NCBI GenBank assembly: GCA_903813345.2
Contig: CAIIXF020000007.1
Location: forward strand, 19,271,564 to 19,331,563
Length of the DNA stretch: 60,000 nucleotides
Reading direction: 5' to 3'
Origin: Owenia fusiformis
Lineage: Eukaryota; Annelida; Polychaeta; Sabellida; Oweniidae
The position numbers and the translations under genes are program-made. Below the pieces are notes generated by a model. It saw only the letters and a list, made by a program, of their open reading frames with translations. It had not been told where the DNA came from and searched no databases. Below are positions 1-46,011 of this stretch, piece after piece. The stretch's first letter is position 1. Each line of letters begins with the position of its first letter.

Positions 1-3000
1 TTTTATTCCCTCTTTCAAATTCAAGTTCTACTTATTATCATGATTTTTCTTAGTTTCATAGTATAATACAAAATGTCCTGATGATAGATTTTTTTAAACT
101 GAACAGCAGCACTAACTTGAATATACTATTATATCTATAATCCGATTACAGCTTTCAATCTTTGCAATATTCCAATAACACTGGAATGTAATCTACTTTG
201 CGTTAGAGATAATTGTTCTAAATGAATCAATCAGAATTTATATGAAGCATGCAACATTCCTTTTACAATGTATCTCTCTTCATAAAAGGTATTACCAAGC
301 ATAAATTATTTGCTCTACAATGGGGAGCCAAGAACTATTAAAAAGTGAGGTTAACAAAATTGTAAATGTAAATGATGACTTGGATATACTGTTTCGTACT
401 CATTATGGCATCTAAAGATGTACATATTACATGTACTGTAAGACTGGAGTCACTGAATCTAAAATTGTGGAGACATTTTTATCCCATCCCCTTTAGTTAT
501 CAACAATAATTTTGAATCGCATTGCTGTAGAATGACACTAACTCAAACATTAAAAAGAAAGATAAGCATGCAATTAAATATGTCTTTAATATTCCACATA
601 CTTGAAGATACTAATTTCCATGAATATACATACTTCTATAGAGCAAAGTTATTTTGTATGTGCATTCATAATTCATGTTTTTCAAATGTCAAATACTCAC
701 ACGTAAAAAATAATTTATACATTTTCTCACCTGTATTTGAACTCATCCAGTTTAAAACTAATAACAGTAAAAAGATCTCTTTACAAGCCATACTTGTACT
801 TTATCTAAGTTCACAACTATCTAGTTATATCCTTATAATCTTGGTTTATGCACAGTATATCCTTAAAAGTTCACCTTTTCTATACAAAACTTTCAAGTTC
901 GATTTATTTTATCCAGTTATAGATGCCATGTTGTTGGAATTCAATACAATCCATTGACCACATTATTGGCTTAGTAGGCACTATTTATGTTCCGTTGTTA
1001 GGGATATTGTTTGGTTGCTAAGGCCTTACTGCCATCTTTTGTATATTTAAGGTATTAATCATACTATAGTTTATTTGTTAAACATCCAATGTGGACGTTT
1101 AATATAATACTAATGGGTGCTTATACAAAAACGGGATAATGGTATTAAATAGAGTTCCTTGGTATTAAACTTTTCACACAGTTTGCAATATTAATATGAC
1201 AGAAAAATAAGCAGGTAAATAAACCCATTGAGTATACATGTTGAACCTAAATGTACTACCTTAATGTAGTACCTTAATGACCTTAACTCCTCAAGTGACC
1301 TGCAACTGTTATGAAATGGCATTGATCATTATAACTAAAGGTCCTATATTTGAGTTTTTGAAAATATGTTTTTATCATGCATTACTTTTCAAATCATGCA
1401 TTTTTCTTATTCAAATCTATTTTAGTGAATTTTTAAAACAATTGTCAGCAACAAATATTCAAATTTCCGACCATTTTTCGAAGAAAGTTAAAATGTTTTA
1501 GTCATCAACTGTTCTTTTTAACACCATTGGAAAGATTGAACAAAGGATGCACTATAATATAATGTCACATCTAATGTACTATTTTAGTGATTTACCTTAT
1601 AAAAAAATTTACAAGTCCAACACAATACACAGAATGGCATCGCTAGTGAGTCTATCTCATCGTAAAACTGAATTTCAGTCGGGATTGTAGTTCAAACTTG
1701 AGCTTTGGTGGCATTTTGAACTGATACTAACTTTAAGCTTAGGGAAAGTTGAATCTCGATATGAAAAAAATTCGTTGAATTCGAAACAGCTTTAGCACTT
1801 AAATATCCCGGTCTAACTAATCTAAAGATAGCATTCAATCGATGAATAAAACAAAGAGATTTGAAATGCATGAATCATAAAGACATTAACAAATTTTTGG
1901 ATAGTCATCACATTGGCTATGGAAGGTCACGTGACTCACTTAGAAAACAATTCATGGGATTTCTTTCGTCCAGTTGGAATTTATATGATAAAACTTTGAC
2001 TGTGATATGTTTGTTTAACAGGGCTTCTTATCTCAATTTAGTCTTTATGTGTCTTAAATCAAGTATTTCCTGTATCTGATTGGTCCTTATTCAATACGTT
2101 AAATCAATATTATGAATATTTGGGCCCGCCCCTTTGATTGGCATTTCAATCTCGAAATATCAGAGAATCTGCGATGCATCAGAGAGAGATGCCATGGGTG
2201 TAGCGCCTATTACGCAAAATACGCACAGGCGTACCGAATGAATTTGAAAAAAATTAAAAATGTGTTGAAATGCATTAATTTATTTGCAAATTTATTGATG
2301 CTTCCTACCATATCTGTATGCCATTGTCAACATTTAAAGTTGATAAAAACACTTAGATTCCATCAAATAACGTCCTTGAAAAAAAATTCGCAGGGAGCAT
2401 ACCCCCAGACCCCCTGTGATGCACGACCTTCAACCAAGCAATCAGGCATCCCCGAGTGTGCGCACCAACTCAAAATATAGCCCTACGCCCATGGATGCTA
2501 TGAGTATCAGAATGGGGTACAACTATACGGGACGTAACCAATATATCCCACAAAACCGTTAGTTTGAATTTTAAACCTACCATATCATATCTGCCTTTTT
2601 TCAGCATTTATATCTGGGTCTTGAAATTTTTCTTATGTTGTCAAAAATAAAAAAAGCAAACCGAACCCACATTTATGAGCGTAACCTTAGGCATGGGATT
2701 TACTATCAAATTGCAGGATTCGATCATGTGAACAATCATGAGCACATGCTCTCTCAGTGCTACGCATGCGCAGAGTTAAATTTGAAATAGTGGGAATGGC
2801 GTTAACAGCAGTTCAACATCATCATTTCAAACCTACAGTAATAATGAATTGGAGTTACTCGATCCAAGTTGTAGAGAATACTCATAAAACCAGTACAGTG
2901 AACATTTGGAGATTAATTTCAACGGCAAATTGAGGCCTGTTTATAAAAGAAAATTTCGAACGTGCTAATATGATAGGTCATCTTTGGGAAATCTCGCCCC

Positions 3001-3115
3001 CCCTGGTAGAGTAGATCTAACATGGGATGCAGGAATATCAATTTTTTCAAAAAGATGTTTTCTTGACAATTACCACAGAGACATGTAGCACTATGATATG
3101 AGATGAGCACTATGA
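1..3115. other. intergenic, no gene seen
   Basis: AT-rich sequence whose open frames are short and low in complexity, with no recognisable domain or splice context. A small C-rich patch near 2395-2415 and a GC-richer stretch at 2110-2530 stand out and may be fragments of an old mobile element, but I could not find ends for it. Confidence 0.6.
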
Positions 3116-3120
3116 TAGGC

Positions 3121-3323
3121 CAGGCCCGTAGCCGGGATTTACCAAGGGGGGTTCAATTTTCAAAAATTTCCAGGGGGGTTCACATTTGACAATTTTGGCC
3201 CAAATTAGGCTGAAATCACTTGAGAAGTGCTCAAAATGGTCAAAAACTGCATGATTTTGAAAGAATTTTTGGCCAGGGGGGGATTCGCCCGAACCCTGCG
3301 AACCCCCCCTGGCTACGGGCCTG
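3121..3323. mobile_element. MITE-like element with TIRs and 5-bp TSD
   Basis: A 203-bp element begins CAGGCCCGTAGCC and ends with its exact reverse complement GGCTACGGGCCTG. Runs of G (left) and C (right) extend the inverted repeat after a one-base mismatch. The 5-mer TAGGC lies directly outside both ends (3116-3120 and 3324-3328) and fits a target-site duplication. There is no transposase frame inside, so it is non-autonomous. A superfamily cannot be assigned from the ends alone. Confidence 0.8.
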
Positions 3324-3431
3324 TAGGCCCTATAGTATAAGAAGTAATATAAAGCCCCATATCAGGCAGCCTTACTGAACACACCTGGCTCAAAAGCAGC
3401 TCGGTAGAGTAAAGGCAGCCCCATATCAGTC

Positions 3432-3491
3432 ATCATAAGTTATCCCGTTCCCGGACTATGACTATAGTCCGGGAACGGGATAAATCATAAG
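3432..3491. repeat. 44-bp perfect hairpin flanked by 8-bp direct repeat
   Basis: Two perfect 20-base arms (3440-3459 and 3464-3483, starting TTATCCCGTTCCCGGACTAT) are separated by only GACT. The octamer ATCATAAG sits on each side (3432-3439 and 3484-3491). The hairpin therefore looks like a tiny insertion that duplicated its target. It is GC-richer than its surroundings and lies about 90 bp beyond the stop codon of the vWA gene. Confidence 0.85.
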
Positions 3492-3578
3492 GTGCTACAA
3501 GATCCTGTGACAATTTAGAATTACCTTGCCTTAGTTAGCTTTTACATAATGATTCTACTGTAATTGACCCCTTATTTA

Positions 3579-3598
3579 TCATTTGGTAATTGCCACAT
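3579..3598 (-). CDS. vWA gene exon 3 (last residues and stop)
   Basis: After an 86-bp intron, a strong acceptor (TTTTTTGCTTTTAG) is followed by two bases that complete a GAT codon with the preceding G. The frame then reads VAITK and stops (TGA at 3581-3579). Phase and splice signals agree, but the exon is too short for homology. The alternative is retention of the intron, which gives an 18-residue different tail ending at 3629. Confidence 0.5.
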
Positions 3599-6500
3599 CT
3601 AAAAGCAAAAAATAGTTCATCGAAACGATCATAAACAAGAAATAAAACAACTTGGATTAAAACTTTTCTCTTGACTTTTCTTACCTCCTTCTAAAAGAAC
3701 TCCAACAGGGGAAAATACATCTAGAATATAAACCGCTATAGCGAACTCACCTGAACTCTGACTACTTTCAATGTTACTGCTCATTATAGGGAGGGGTTTA
3801 CTCGGTTTTATCGTGTCTGTTTTAGTAACACATTCAATGCATTGTGTTGCAGCAATACTCTTGGTAGAAGCTGGTTGTACTCGTATAACATCTGTATTTG
3901 TGATTGTGTTCTGATTGCTTTTCAGTTCAGGACTGTGTGTCTTGAAAGAGGGTTGAGGATGAGCACTTACATCAATGGTGCTTGATATGTCATCTTGTGA
4001 ACCTTTCATGCTTTTAACAGAAGTGGTTAACAAAGTGGATGGAAAAGAGATTAAGTCTGGTACAATTATTGATTGTGACAATTGTGATGACTTTGGTAAT
4101 TGTGATGATTGTGCTGTGAACTCACTTGGTGCAGTCAAACCATCTGGTTCTGAAGAAATTGGCACAGTGTATGGCATTGTTGTAGTAGAAGTGATACGCT
4201 TGTTTAATTGTGGCTTATCCTGACTGTCAATCATAGTTGATTGTGGCAATATATGTGTCAGAGTTGATTGAGGTAAGCTCTCTGTAGCCAACATTGACTG
4301 TTGCAAACTATTTGTTGCTGTTGATTGTGGCAAATTATATGTCTTCACCGATTGTGGCAACAAAAGTGTTTTTGTCGAAAGTGGCAAATCATATATATTT
4401 GTTGACAGTTGAATATCATGTGTACCCATTGATTGTAGCATACTATATGTCTCTGTTGATTGCGGCAAATCATATGCACTCGTTAATCGTGGTAAATCAT
4501 ATGTATTTGTTGCATGTAAAGGTGGTGTCTTGGTTGAATGTGGAAATCCATGGGTATCTGTTGATTGTGCCAATCTATATGCGTTTGTTGATTGTGGCAA
4601 ACCATGTGTCTCTTTTGATAGTTGAAATCCATGTGTCTCTTTTGATTGTGGCAATCCATGTGTCTCTGTTGATTGTGGCAATCCATGTGTCTCTGTTGAT
4701 TGTGGCAATCTATGTGTTTCTGTTAATTGTGGCAATTCATGTGTCTCTGTTGATTGTGGCAATACATATGTCTCTGTTGATTGTGGCAATCCATGTGTCT
4801 CTGTTGATTGTGGCAATCTATGTGTTTCTGTTAATTGTGGCAATTCATGTGTCTCTGTTGATTGTGGCAATACATATGTCTCTGTTGATAGTGGTAAACC
4901 ATGTGTTTCTTTTGGTTCTAGCAATCCATTTGTCTCTATTGATTGTGGTAATGCATGTGTCTCTATTGATTGTGGCAATACATGTGTCTTTGTGGATTGT
5001 GGCAATCCATGTGTCTCTTTTTGTTTTGGCAAATGACTTGCCTCTGTTGATTGAGGTAATTCATTTGTCTCTGTCCAATGTGACAATCCATTTGTCTCTG
5101 TTGATTGAGGTAATCCATTTGTCTCTGTTGATTGAGGTAATCCATTTGTCTCTTTTGATTGTGTAAATCCTTGTGTCTCCGTTGATAATGGTAAACCATG
5201 TGTCTTTGTTGATTCTAGCAATCTATTTGTCTCTATTAATTGAGGTAATCCATTTGTTTCTATCCAATGTGGCAATACCTTTGTCTCTGTTGGTTGTGGC
5301 AATCCACATGTCCCTATTGATTGCGACAAACCATGTGTCTCTTTTGATTTTGGCAAACGATTTGTCTCTGTCCAATGTGGCAATATGCGTGTCTCTTTTG
5401 ATTGTGGCAAATCTTGTGTTTCTGTAAATTGTGGCAATTCAGGTGTATCTGTTGATTGTGGCAATCCACGTGTCTCTATTGATTGCGACAAACCATGTGT
5501 CTCTTTTGATTGCGACAAACCATGTGTCTCTTTTGATTGCGACAAACCATGTGTCTCTTTTGATTGAGGTAATTCATTTGTCTCTGTCCAATGCGACAAT
5601 ACATGTGTCTCTGTTGATTGTGGCAATCCATGTGTCTCTGTTGATTGTGGCAATCCATGTGTCTCTGTTGATTGTGGCAATCCTCGTGTTTCTGTTAATT
5701 GTGGCAATCCATGTATAGTTTGTTGCAAATAATATGAATGAGATATTTCACTTTCATGATCAAATGTGTTTGAAGATGGCTGATGGAATATTGCGGGTGT
5801 GAAAGGTGGAGGTATTGTCGGCATCAATGATGTTATACTTGGCTGAAGTGTTTCTTCTACGTTAAATGTTTTGCACAAAGCATCTGCAACTATTTTCATT
5901 ATTGTAATGTTTCTCAGTTCAACTTCACCAGAGATAAGAACGCAGTTGTCTTGAATCAAAGGATATGTCATGGAACACATGTCGGAGAAAGCTCCACCCA
6001 TGTATATCTGTATCAGGAAGAGTCCAAATTTAAATTCACTCTTCAATGTTGTAATCATTGAGGCTGCCTCAGTAAGAGAGACATCAGTGAAAAACCCGTC
6101 TGTAATAAAGATGGTTGTATCACGTACATTAATGCGGTTGCCATAGTCACCAGCACTTATTTCTATCAATTTTTGGTAAGTATTTGCAAAATTGGTTGAT
6201 CCACCAATATGAGGTATTTTTGCAATCATGAGCATTAAATCAATCTTGTTTATATAGCTTTCAAATGATATATGAACTATAGGATCATCTGAGAGAGTCA
6301 AAACAGCAACTCTAACTGCTCCAGAGTCAATATCCATGTTCCAAACGAGGCCGTTCACAAAAGAGAGCATAAATCTGAATGTCATTGGATCGATGCTGCC
6401 AGAACAATCCAATGAGAAGATGATATCCTGAGGTACTTGTTTTACCGAATCAACACTATCTACAATAAAAAAGCAATACAACAAAATGTGTTTAAAGTGG

Positions 6501-6930
6501 ACTGAAAAAATTGTATCATGATGGGTTTGACAACATGGCCAATCTTTGTGTCATTGGAATTATTTCAAGAGAGATTTACCTCTCAATAATAAGAATTGTA
6601 AAGGTAAACACATCAATTGAGAATGTTTGACAAACTTAAGACAGAGACTTTAAACCTTTAACATTTTATCATAGATCCGAGATTTTTACTGAATACTGTA
6701 CTTATAGCTGTTGACCTAATATAAAAAATGTGTGCTCAAGAAATTCTAAGAAAGCTAAGATTGCTTTGTATTTTACTATGCTAAAAGAATAAAAACATAA
6801 GAGACATATGAATTGCTATACCATAGAGTATATGTACTGTATGTACCATAGATTATGTTTGGGATAACTTACTTATTTCCTGCCAAGTTTCATTTGTTAT
6901 CATCAAAAGTATCAAAATAATTTGTTTCAT
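3579..6930 (-). CDS. secreted vWA-domain protein with ~55 nine-residue repeats
   Basis: Three-exon model on the minus strand: exon 1 at 6873-6930, exon 2 at 3685-6459, exon 3 at 3579-3598, introns of 413 and 86 bp, about 950 residues. Residues 1-17 look like a signal peptide (MKQ followed by IILILLMI). Residues about 31-217 form a von Willebrand factor A domain with an intact MIDAS: D37-x-S39-x-S41, the Thr of GGSTN at 108, and Asp of ITDG at 140. Four Cys lie in this domain. Residues about 269-763 are about 55 tandem units of the form (H/N/R/Y)xLPQSTET, rich in Thr, Ser, Gln and Glu. A Ser/Thr-rich tail follows. vWA domains with a MIDAS bind ligands through a divalent metal, and the Ser/Thr repeats suggest a mucin-like, possibly O-glycosylated stalk. 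There is no clear transmembrane segment; a hydrophobic patch (FAIAVYILDVF) lies near the C-terminus. The function is unknown, and extracellular matrix, coat or adhesive roles are inference. Confidence 0.82.
3685..6459 (-). CDS. vWA gene exon 2 (vWA domain, repeats, S/T tail)
   Basis: A single 2775-bp open exon. The acceptor is a pyrimidine-rich tract ending TTATTGTAG at 6460. The donor is GGAG|GTAAGAAAAG at 3684. The reading frame is unbroken across the whole 27-bp repeat block and carries the vWA domain, so it is strongly coding. If the donor is not used, the frame runs on 18 codons to a stop at 3629. Confidence 0.9.
4229..5713 (-). repeat. 27-bp coding minisatellite (~55 units)
   Basis: A tandem 27-bp unit encodes nine residues, consensus HGLPQSTET. 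All but two units keep the exact length, and those two are 8 and 10 residues, so the frame is preserved throughout. Conserved positions are L, P, Q and the final E-T; position 1 varies among H, N, Y and R. Subtypes include SHWTET and QSKET. Units 32-39 (4661-4876) are two identical 108-bp four-unit blocks, showing recent duplication. Confidence 0.95.
6873..6930 (-). CDS. vWA gene exon 1 (start codon, signal peptide)
   Basis: ATG at 6930-6928 begins MKQIILILLMITNETWQEI, a basic then hydrophobic leader typical of a signal peptide. The exon ends AAATAA before a consensus GTAAGT donor, leaving one base. That is exactly the phase needed by exon 2, which opens with two bases after its acceptor; the junction codon is AAT (Asn20). 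The start is supported by this phase match and by the leader, not by homology. Confidence 0.72.
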
Positions 6931-7142
6931 TTCAGAATCATTGGCTGCAACATCTCCTTACAGCTCTCCTTACTGTTGCACTACTTTTCTGGCTCTATTT
7001 TTGTTTAATCAACCATGTTTCACTTTTCATATATATTCTCTATATTCATTTATATTTACTGGTATTTTCAGCCCAATGTGTCACTTTTGTAAAAAATAAT
7101 TGCTTATTTTTCTTGTACATCATCATGTTATATCATATACAT

Positions 7143-7163
7143 TTTGTTTGTTTGTTTGTTTGT
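7143..7163. repeat. (TTTG)n microsatellite
   Basis: About five TTTG units in a row in the intergenic region upstream of the vWA gene. Confidence 0.9.
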
Positions 7164-7429
7164 CTGATTACTTATTGTTTATTGTGCTTTGAAACAATGT
7201 ATAAGATTTTCCATGTGCATTATATATTACATATGTCCATATAAACTATATCCATTACTAAATGTTTCCATTCCATATAATATCTTGTTCATATAAACAC
7301 CAAAGAATCAAGAAAGTAAATAGATTAACATTCAAAAGTTCCTATCGTTGACAATACAAACACGCGAAACTAGCATGAAATTGGTCAATTGTTCAAAGAG
7401 TAATACCTGTAAAAAATGTTGTGGTGGTC

Positions 7430-7580
7430 AAGATTTGAAATGGATAATAAAGGAAAATAGAATGAGCTCTGCATGGAATAAAGTAAACAGACAAAAAATA
7501 CAGACTCTAAATTATACAGAAATGACAGTAGATAAGCCAGATCATTCAAATTTAAGAGAAAAAGCATGAAATATGCATGA
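7430..7580 (+). repeat. dispersed repeat copy (GGAATAAAGTAAACAG family)
   Basis: A copy of a family seen at many places in the window. Key motifs in order are AATAGA(A/G)TG, GGAATAAAGTAAACAG, CTAAATT(A/G)TACAGAAATGACAG and a later AAATTTAA(A)GAGAAA followed by TGAAATA(A/T)GCATG. No ends, tail or coding frame were identified. Confidence 0.7.
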
Positions 7581-8592
7581 CTACCATAATCATTTCCTCA
7601 CAGGCAAGTTATTGGACAAATAGATTTGTGATTTATCACAAAGGGAAGTATCAATTGTAAAAGTGTTAATCTGCAACAATGGATTAAGTTGAACCAAAAT
7701 GGATTAAGGGATCAAACACAGATGTAGATTGTTCAGCCCAGTGTGTAAATGGTCAATCCTAATATTTCAACTCAAAATCAATATCAAAAATAAAGATTTT
7801 GTAATACCCGGCTCATTTTGCAATCCTTCAATAACCATGGAAACTTAGAGAGAAGGCAATGTAATAGTTGCTATGTTTTATGTAGTTAATTTGGTCCTTG
7901 AAATGTAACTGATGTATTTTGTCTAGTATAGTGCTGCTACCTGTTATGTCAAAAAAGTTCATGGCTGATTCTTATTATATTGATTAAGTATATATCATCT
8001 CTATTATCTCCCATGGTGTCATAGGTTGTGCAATATTTTCCAAGGACTTTCTGATTTTATTTTCTCAGGGTTTATATTTGTCTCTATGTAGAATGTACTT
8101 TAGTTGGTACTTAGTGTACATGTAGCTACACATAGGGATAAGAAGAAAGTGAGACGCCGCCCGCCACCCGTCTGTAAAGCTGACGACAATATCGTTCCTT
8201 TTTAGGTACAATAAAAACAAGAACATAACAATGAATTTTTCATCTAATCTTTATATTTCTAGGCTTATTCTCCAATGTAACATTTACCTCTGTGGCATTT
8301 CTATATTTAATTTATTCAATTTTGGGAATGTATTTGATATGATCATTTGTAATTCCCACCCTACTGCATTATACATGTTTATATACATAACCACTCACAT
8401 ATATATATGGACAAAGTTCTCATAATGACCATCCACCATTAACTGCCAATCTTAAATAGCATAGCTCCCTATGTTCTATATCATGTGAAAGCTTGTTCAA
8501 TTGTAGTTATTGAAAGGACTATTCTAGGATTGACTTTGGAAGGGGGTGGTGTGATCATTATGAAATGCCATGCACATGTTTTAAATGTATAT

Positions 8593-8762
8593 TATACATA
8601 ACTCACATGCATGTATACATTACTCACATGCATATTATGTGCATTACTCACATTACTTACATATATATGTATATTACTCACATGTATGTGTCCATAACAC
8701 ACATACATATGTTCATTACTCACATACTTATGTACATAATTCACATGTTCATTTATGTACAC
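8593..8762. repeat. imperfect ~20-bp tandem repeat
   Basis: About eight degenerate units of 19-21 bp with core ATTACTCACAT followed by variable (G/T)CATGTATA. Short open frames across it are products of the repeat. Confidence 0.8.
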
Positions 8763-9540
8763 AGGTTATGCATTTGTTGACACACTGACTCAATTATAAT
8801 CAACCATATCCTCTAATGATAAAATAGAAAACAAACATAGATTTCATAAATATAAAATAAATATTGTTTATGCATCAACAAATACTGGCTAAAAGTGAAA
8901 GAATATAATTAAAAATGGTGCCAAACACAACTGGCTTTTGTTCTCCAACATTTCAAACACGTCACACAGCATTACAGTCTAAACAAAGCCAATTTGAATT
9001 GTGTCAATGTAATGAGGGTACAAAAAATAATGAGGTTAACATGGCTGTTGGCAACAGATGGCATTAATACAAAGATCAGTACTTTTTAAAGCAATTATCT
9101 GCTATGGGTTGAAATCAGCCAATGGCAACTAATCCTATGAACAATTGCTGTTTCTATGGTTACTGTATAAGTAACCCACTAAATATCAGGGGTAAATACC
9201 ACTAAACATTCCCTAATGTAGATTCTAGATATAGTATTACTTTTATAGTTTTCTGATCATGATATAATTCCCATGGTAACAATGATCAACAAGAATATTT
9301 TGATGATCTGATAGCATTATAAAGTTTATTTTCTCTCAAAATATTTCTTAAGAGTTTAAGTGGTTTTTGTCTTTAGAGTACACATTGAACTGGAATTTTA
9401 GAAAATTCTATTATGTGCAGGATAGATTTAGTAATTGATCATATAATCATTCTCAAAACTTTAACGTTTCATTTTTCATTTCATTTTTCATGTCCATGTT
9501 AGCTTAATAATAATAATCATAAATACTGGTATATTTAGAG

Positions 9541-9652
9541 GTTATGTCACTATGACGTGAAATATGCCTGAGTTCTCCCAATATAGGCCGACCTTGGGAG
9601 GCTCTATATTTGGGCAAGAACGAAGGCATATTTCACGTCATAGTGACATAAC
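9541..9652. repeat. foldback element, 29-bp perfect arms
   Basis: Arms at 9541-9569 and 9624-9652 are perfect inverted copies starting GTTATGTCACTATGACGTGA. The inner flanks (TTCTCCCAATATAG and CTATATTTGGGCAAGAA) extend the pairing imperfectly. A second inverted pair, GTATTACATGCC at about 9657 and GGTATGTAATAC at about 9840, lies just outside and may belong to the same larger element. Confidence 0.8.
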
Positions 9653-10671
9653 TGATGTATTACATGCCTTTGTTCCCATGGTTACTTTGTATCAATGACG
9701 TGACATCATGATATTATCATGGTTATTAAAGAAATCTAATATCAAAACGAGGTAAGCGGGCTATATCGGGGTAATCGGGCAATATCGGTGGATATAGCTC
9801 GCTAACTTTCCCATTGACTTCCATACAAATGCTTCGCTAGGTATGTAATACAACCTTGTATACATTTACATTATTTTTCATTTCACATAGTCAGGCTGAG
9901 GCACACAGTCCAATGAAACGTTTTAGTTAAACTATAAAGACATTCCAATAAATTACGCATCTTGTTTTTTTAAATTTGATTTCAGTCATACAATATACAT
10001 TGTATATCTTGAACTTACGCTAAAGACTGGAATTGCAATTTGGACTCAAAACATACAAATTCAAAGGACCAATCAGCCATTCCATTTGGGCAATGAATAT
10101 TGAGTTCATTATTTAGATAAATTGACAAGAACTTGGCAGGAAGTGTTGAGTGTATTATACTCATATGTTATTCTTGTATTTCTGGTAAACAAGTTTGCAG
10201 TAAGGATAGATTTCCATAATAATTGGATGCTGTAAAGCTAGAGTTTTATGTATGTGTTCATACTGGCAATAAATCATCAAGGCAAATGTTAATTCATACA
10301 CGCAATGTCACAGTGGCCATATTGTTAAAGTCAAAATAGGTGGAAAATAGTGGAACTGGCAAGGAATAAAGTCAACAGGCATGTGTTTATGCTCTTAATT
10401 GCATAGATATGCGACAAAATCAGTCATTTGGTTATTATGAATAAAAAAATGTTGTGCATGGCCATTGAAATATTTTAATCATTGGACCAGTTTCCTGTGC
10501 GAAGCCATTGGCTTTAAAGAGAAAGCCCATGACGAAACAGAGTGTGAATTGCAAAAACATTTTACCAATTTGTACAGGAATGAAAAAGATGAAAATTTGA
10601 TGAAAAAAAGGTGACCAATGACGAACATGACCATCTGATATTTTTTACAAAGCTTCAAGAATGAAACGATA

Positions 10672-10677
10672 TTTATT
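10672..10677 (-). terminator. hyccin poly(A) signal AATAAA
   Basis: A canonical AATAAA hexamer on the minus strand, about 95 bases after the hyccin stop codon at 10770. Position and strand fit a 3'-end processing signal. It was found by motif and position only. Confidence 0.55.
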
Positions 10678-10769
10678 TGTACTTTTCCAGACAAAATAGT
10701 TAACATGTATACATGTATAGTAAACTATGTAAGTTGGCTACTAAAATAGGAGTTCTGTTGAATGGTGTT

Positions 10770-46011
<35,242 letters not shown>

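Larger units (their letters stand above)
6931..10671. other. intergenic between hyccin and the vWA gene
   Basis: No coding exon recognised. It should contain the vWA promoter, but no TATA box or other motif stands out convincingly. It holds a (TTTG)n tract at 7143-7163, a dispersed repeat at 7430-7580, an imperfect tandem repeat at 8593-8762 and a foldback at 9541-9652. A short GC-rich patch (8150-8172) has no clear meaning. Confidence 0.6.

Noticed and set aside
532-957. 141-codon plus-strand frame in the left intergenic region
   Set aside because: Low complexity, rich in Tyr, Phe, Ile and Ser as expected from AT-rich DNA, with no domain or splice context.
2112-2480. 122-codon plus-strand frame
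   Set aside because: No similarity I can recognise, and it crosses what looks like an old repeat fragment near 2390-2420.
3388-3420. tRNA-like AGCTCGGTAGAGT string
   Set aside because: No matching T-arm box or cloverleaf arms follow, so it is not a tRNA gene.
4294-5718. Long plus-strand open frames (up to 290 codons) across the 27-bp repeat
   Set aside because: They are shadows of the coding minisatellite: the unit length is divisible by three and lacks stops in other frames. The vWA domain and splice sites are on the minus strand only.
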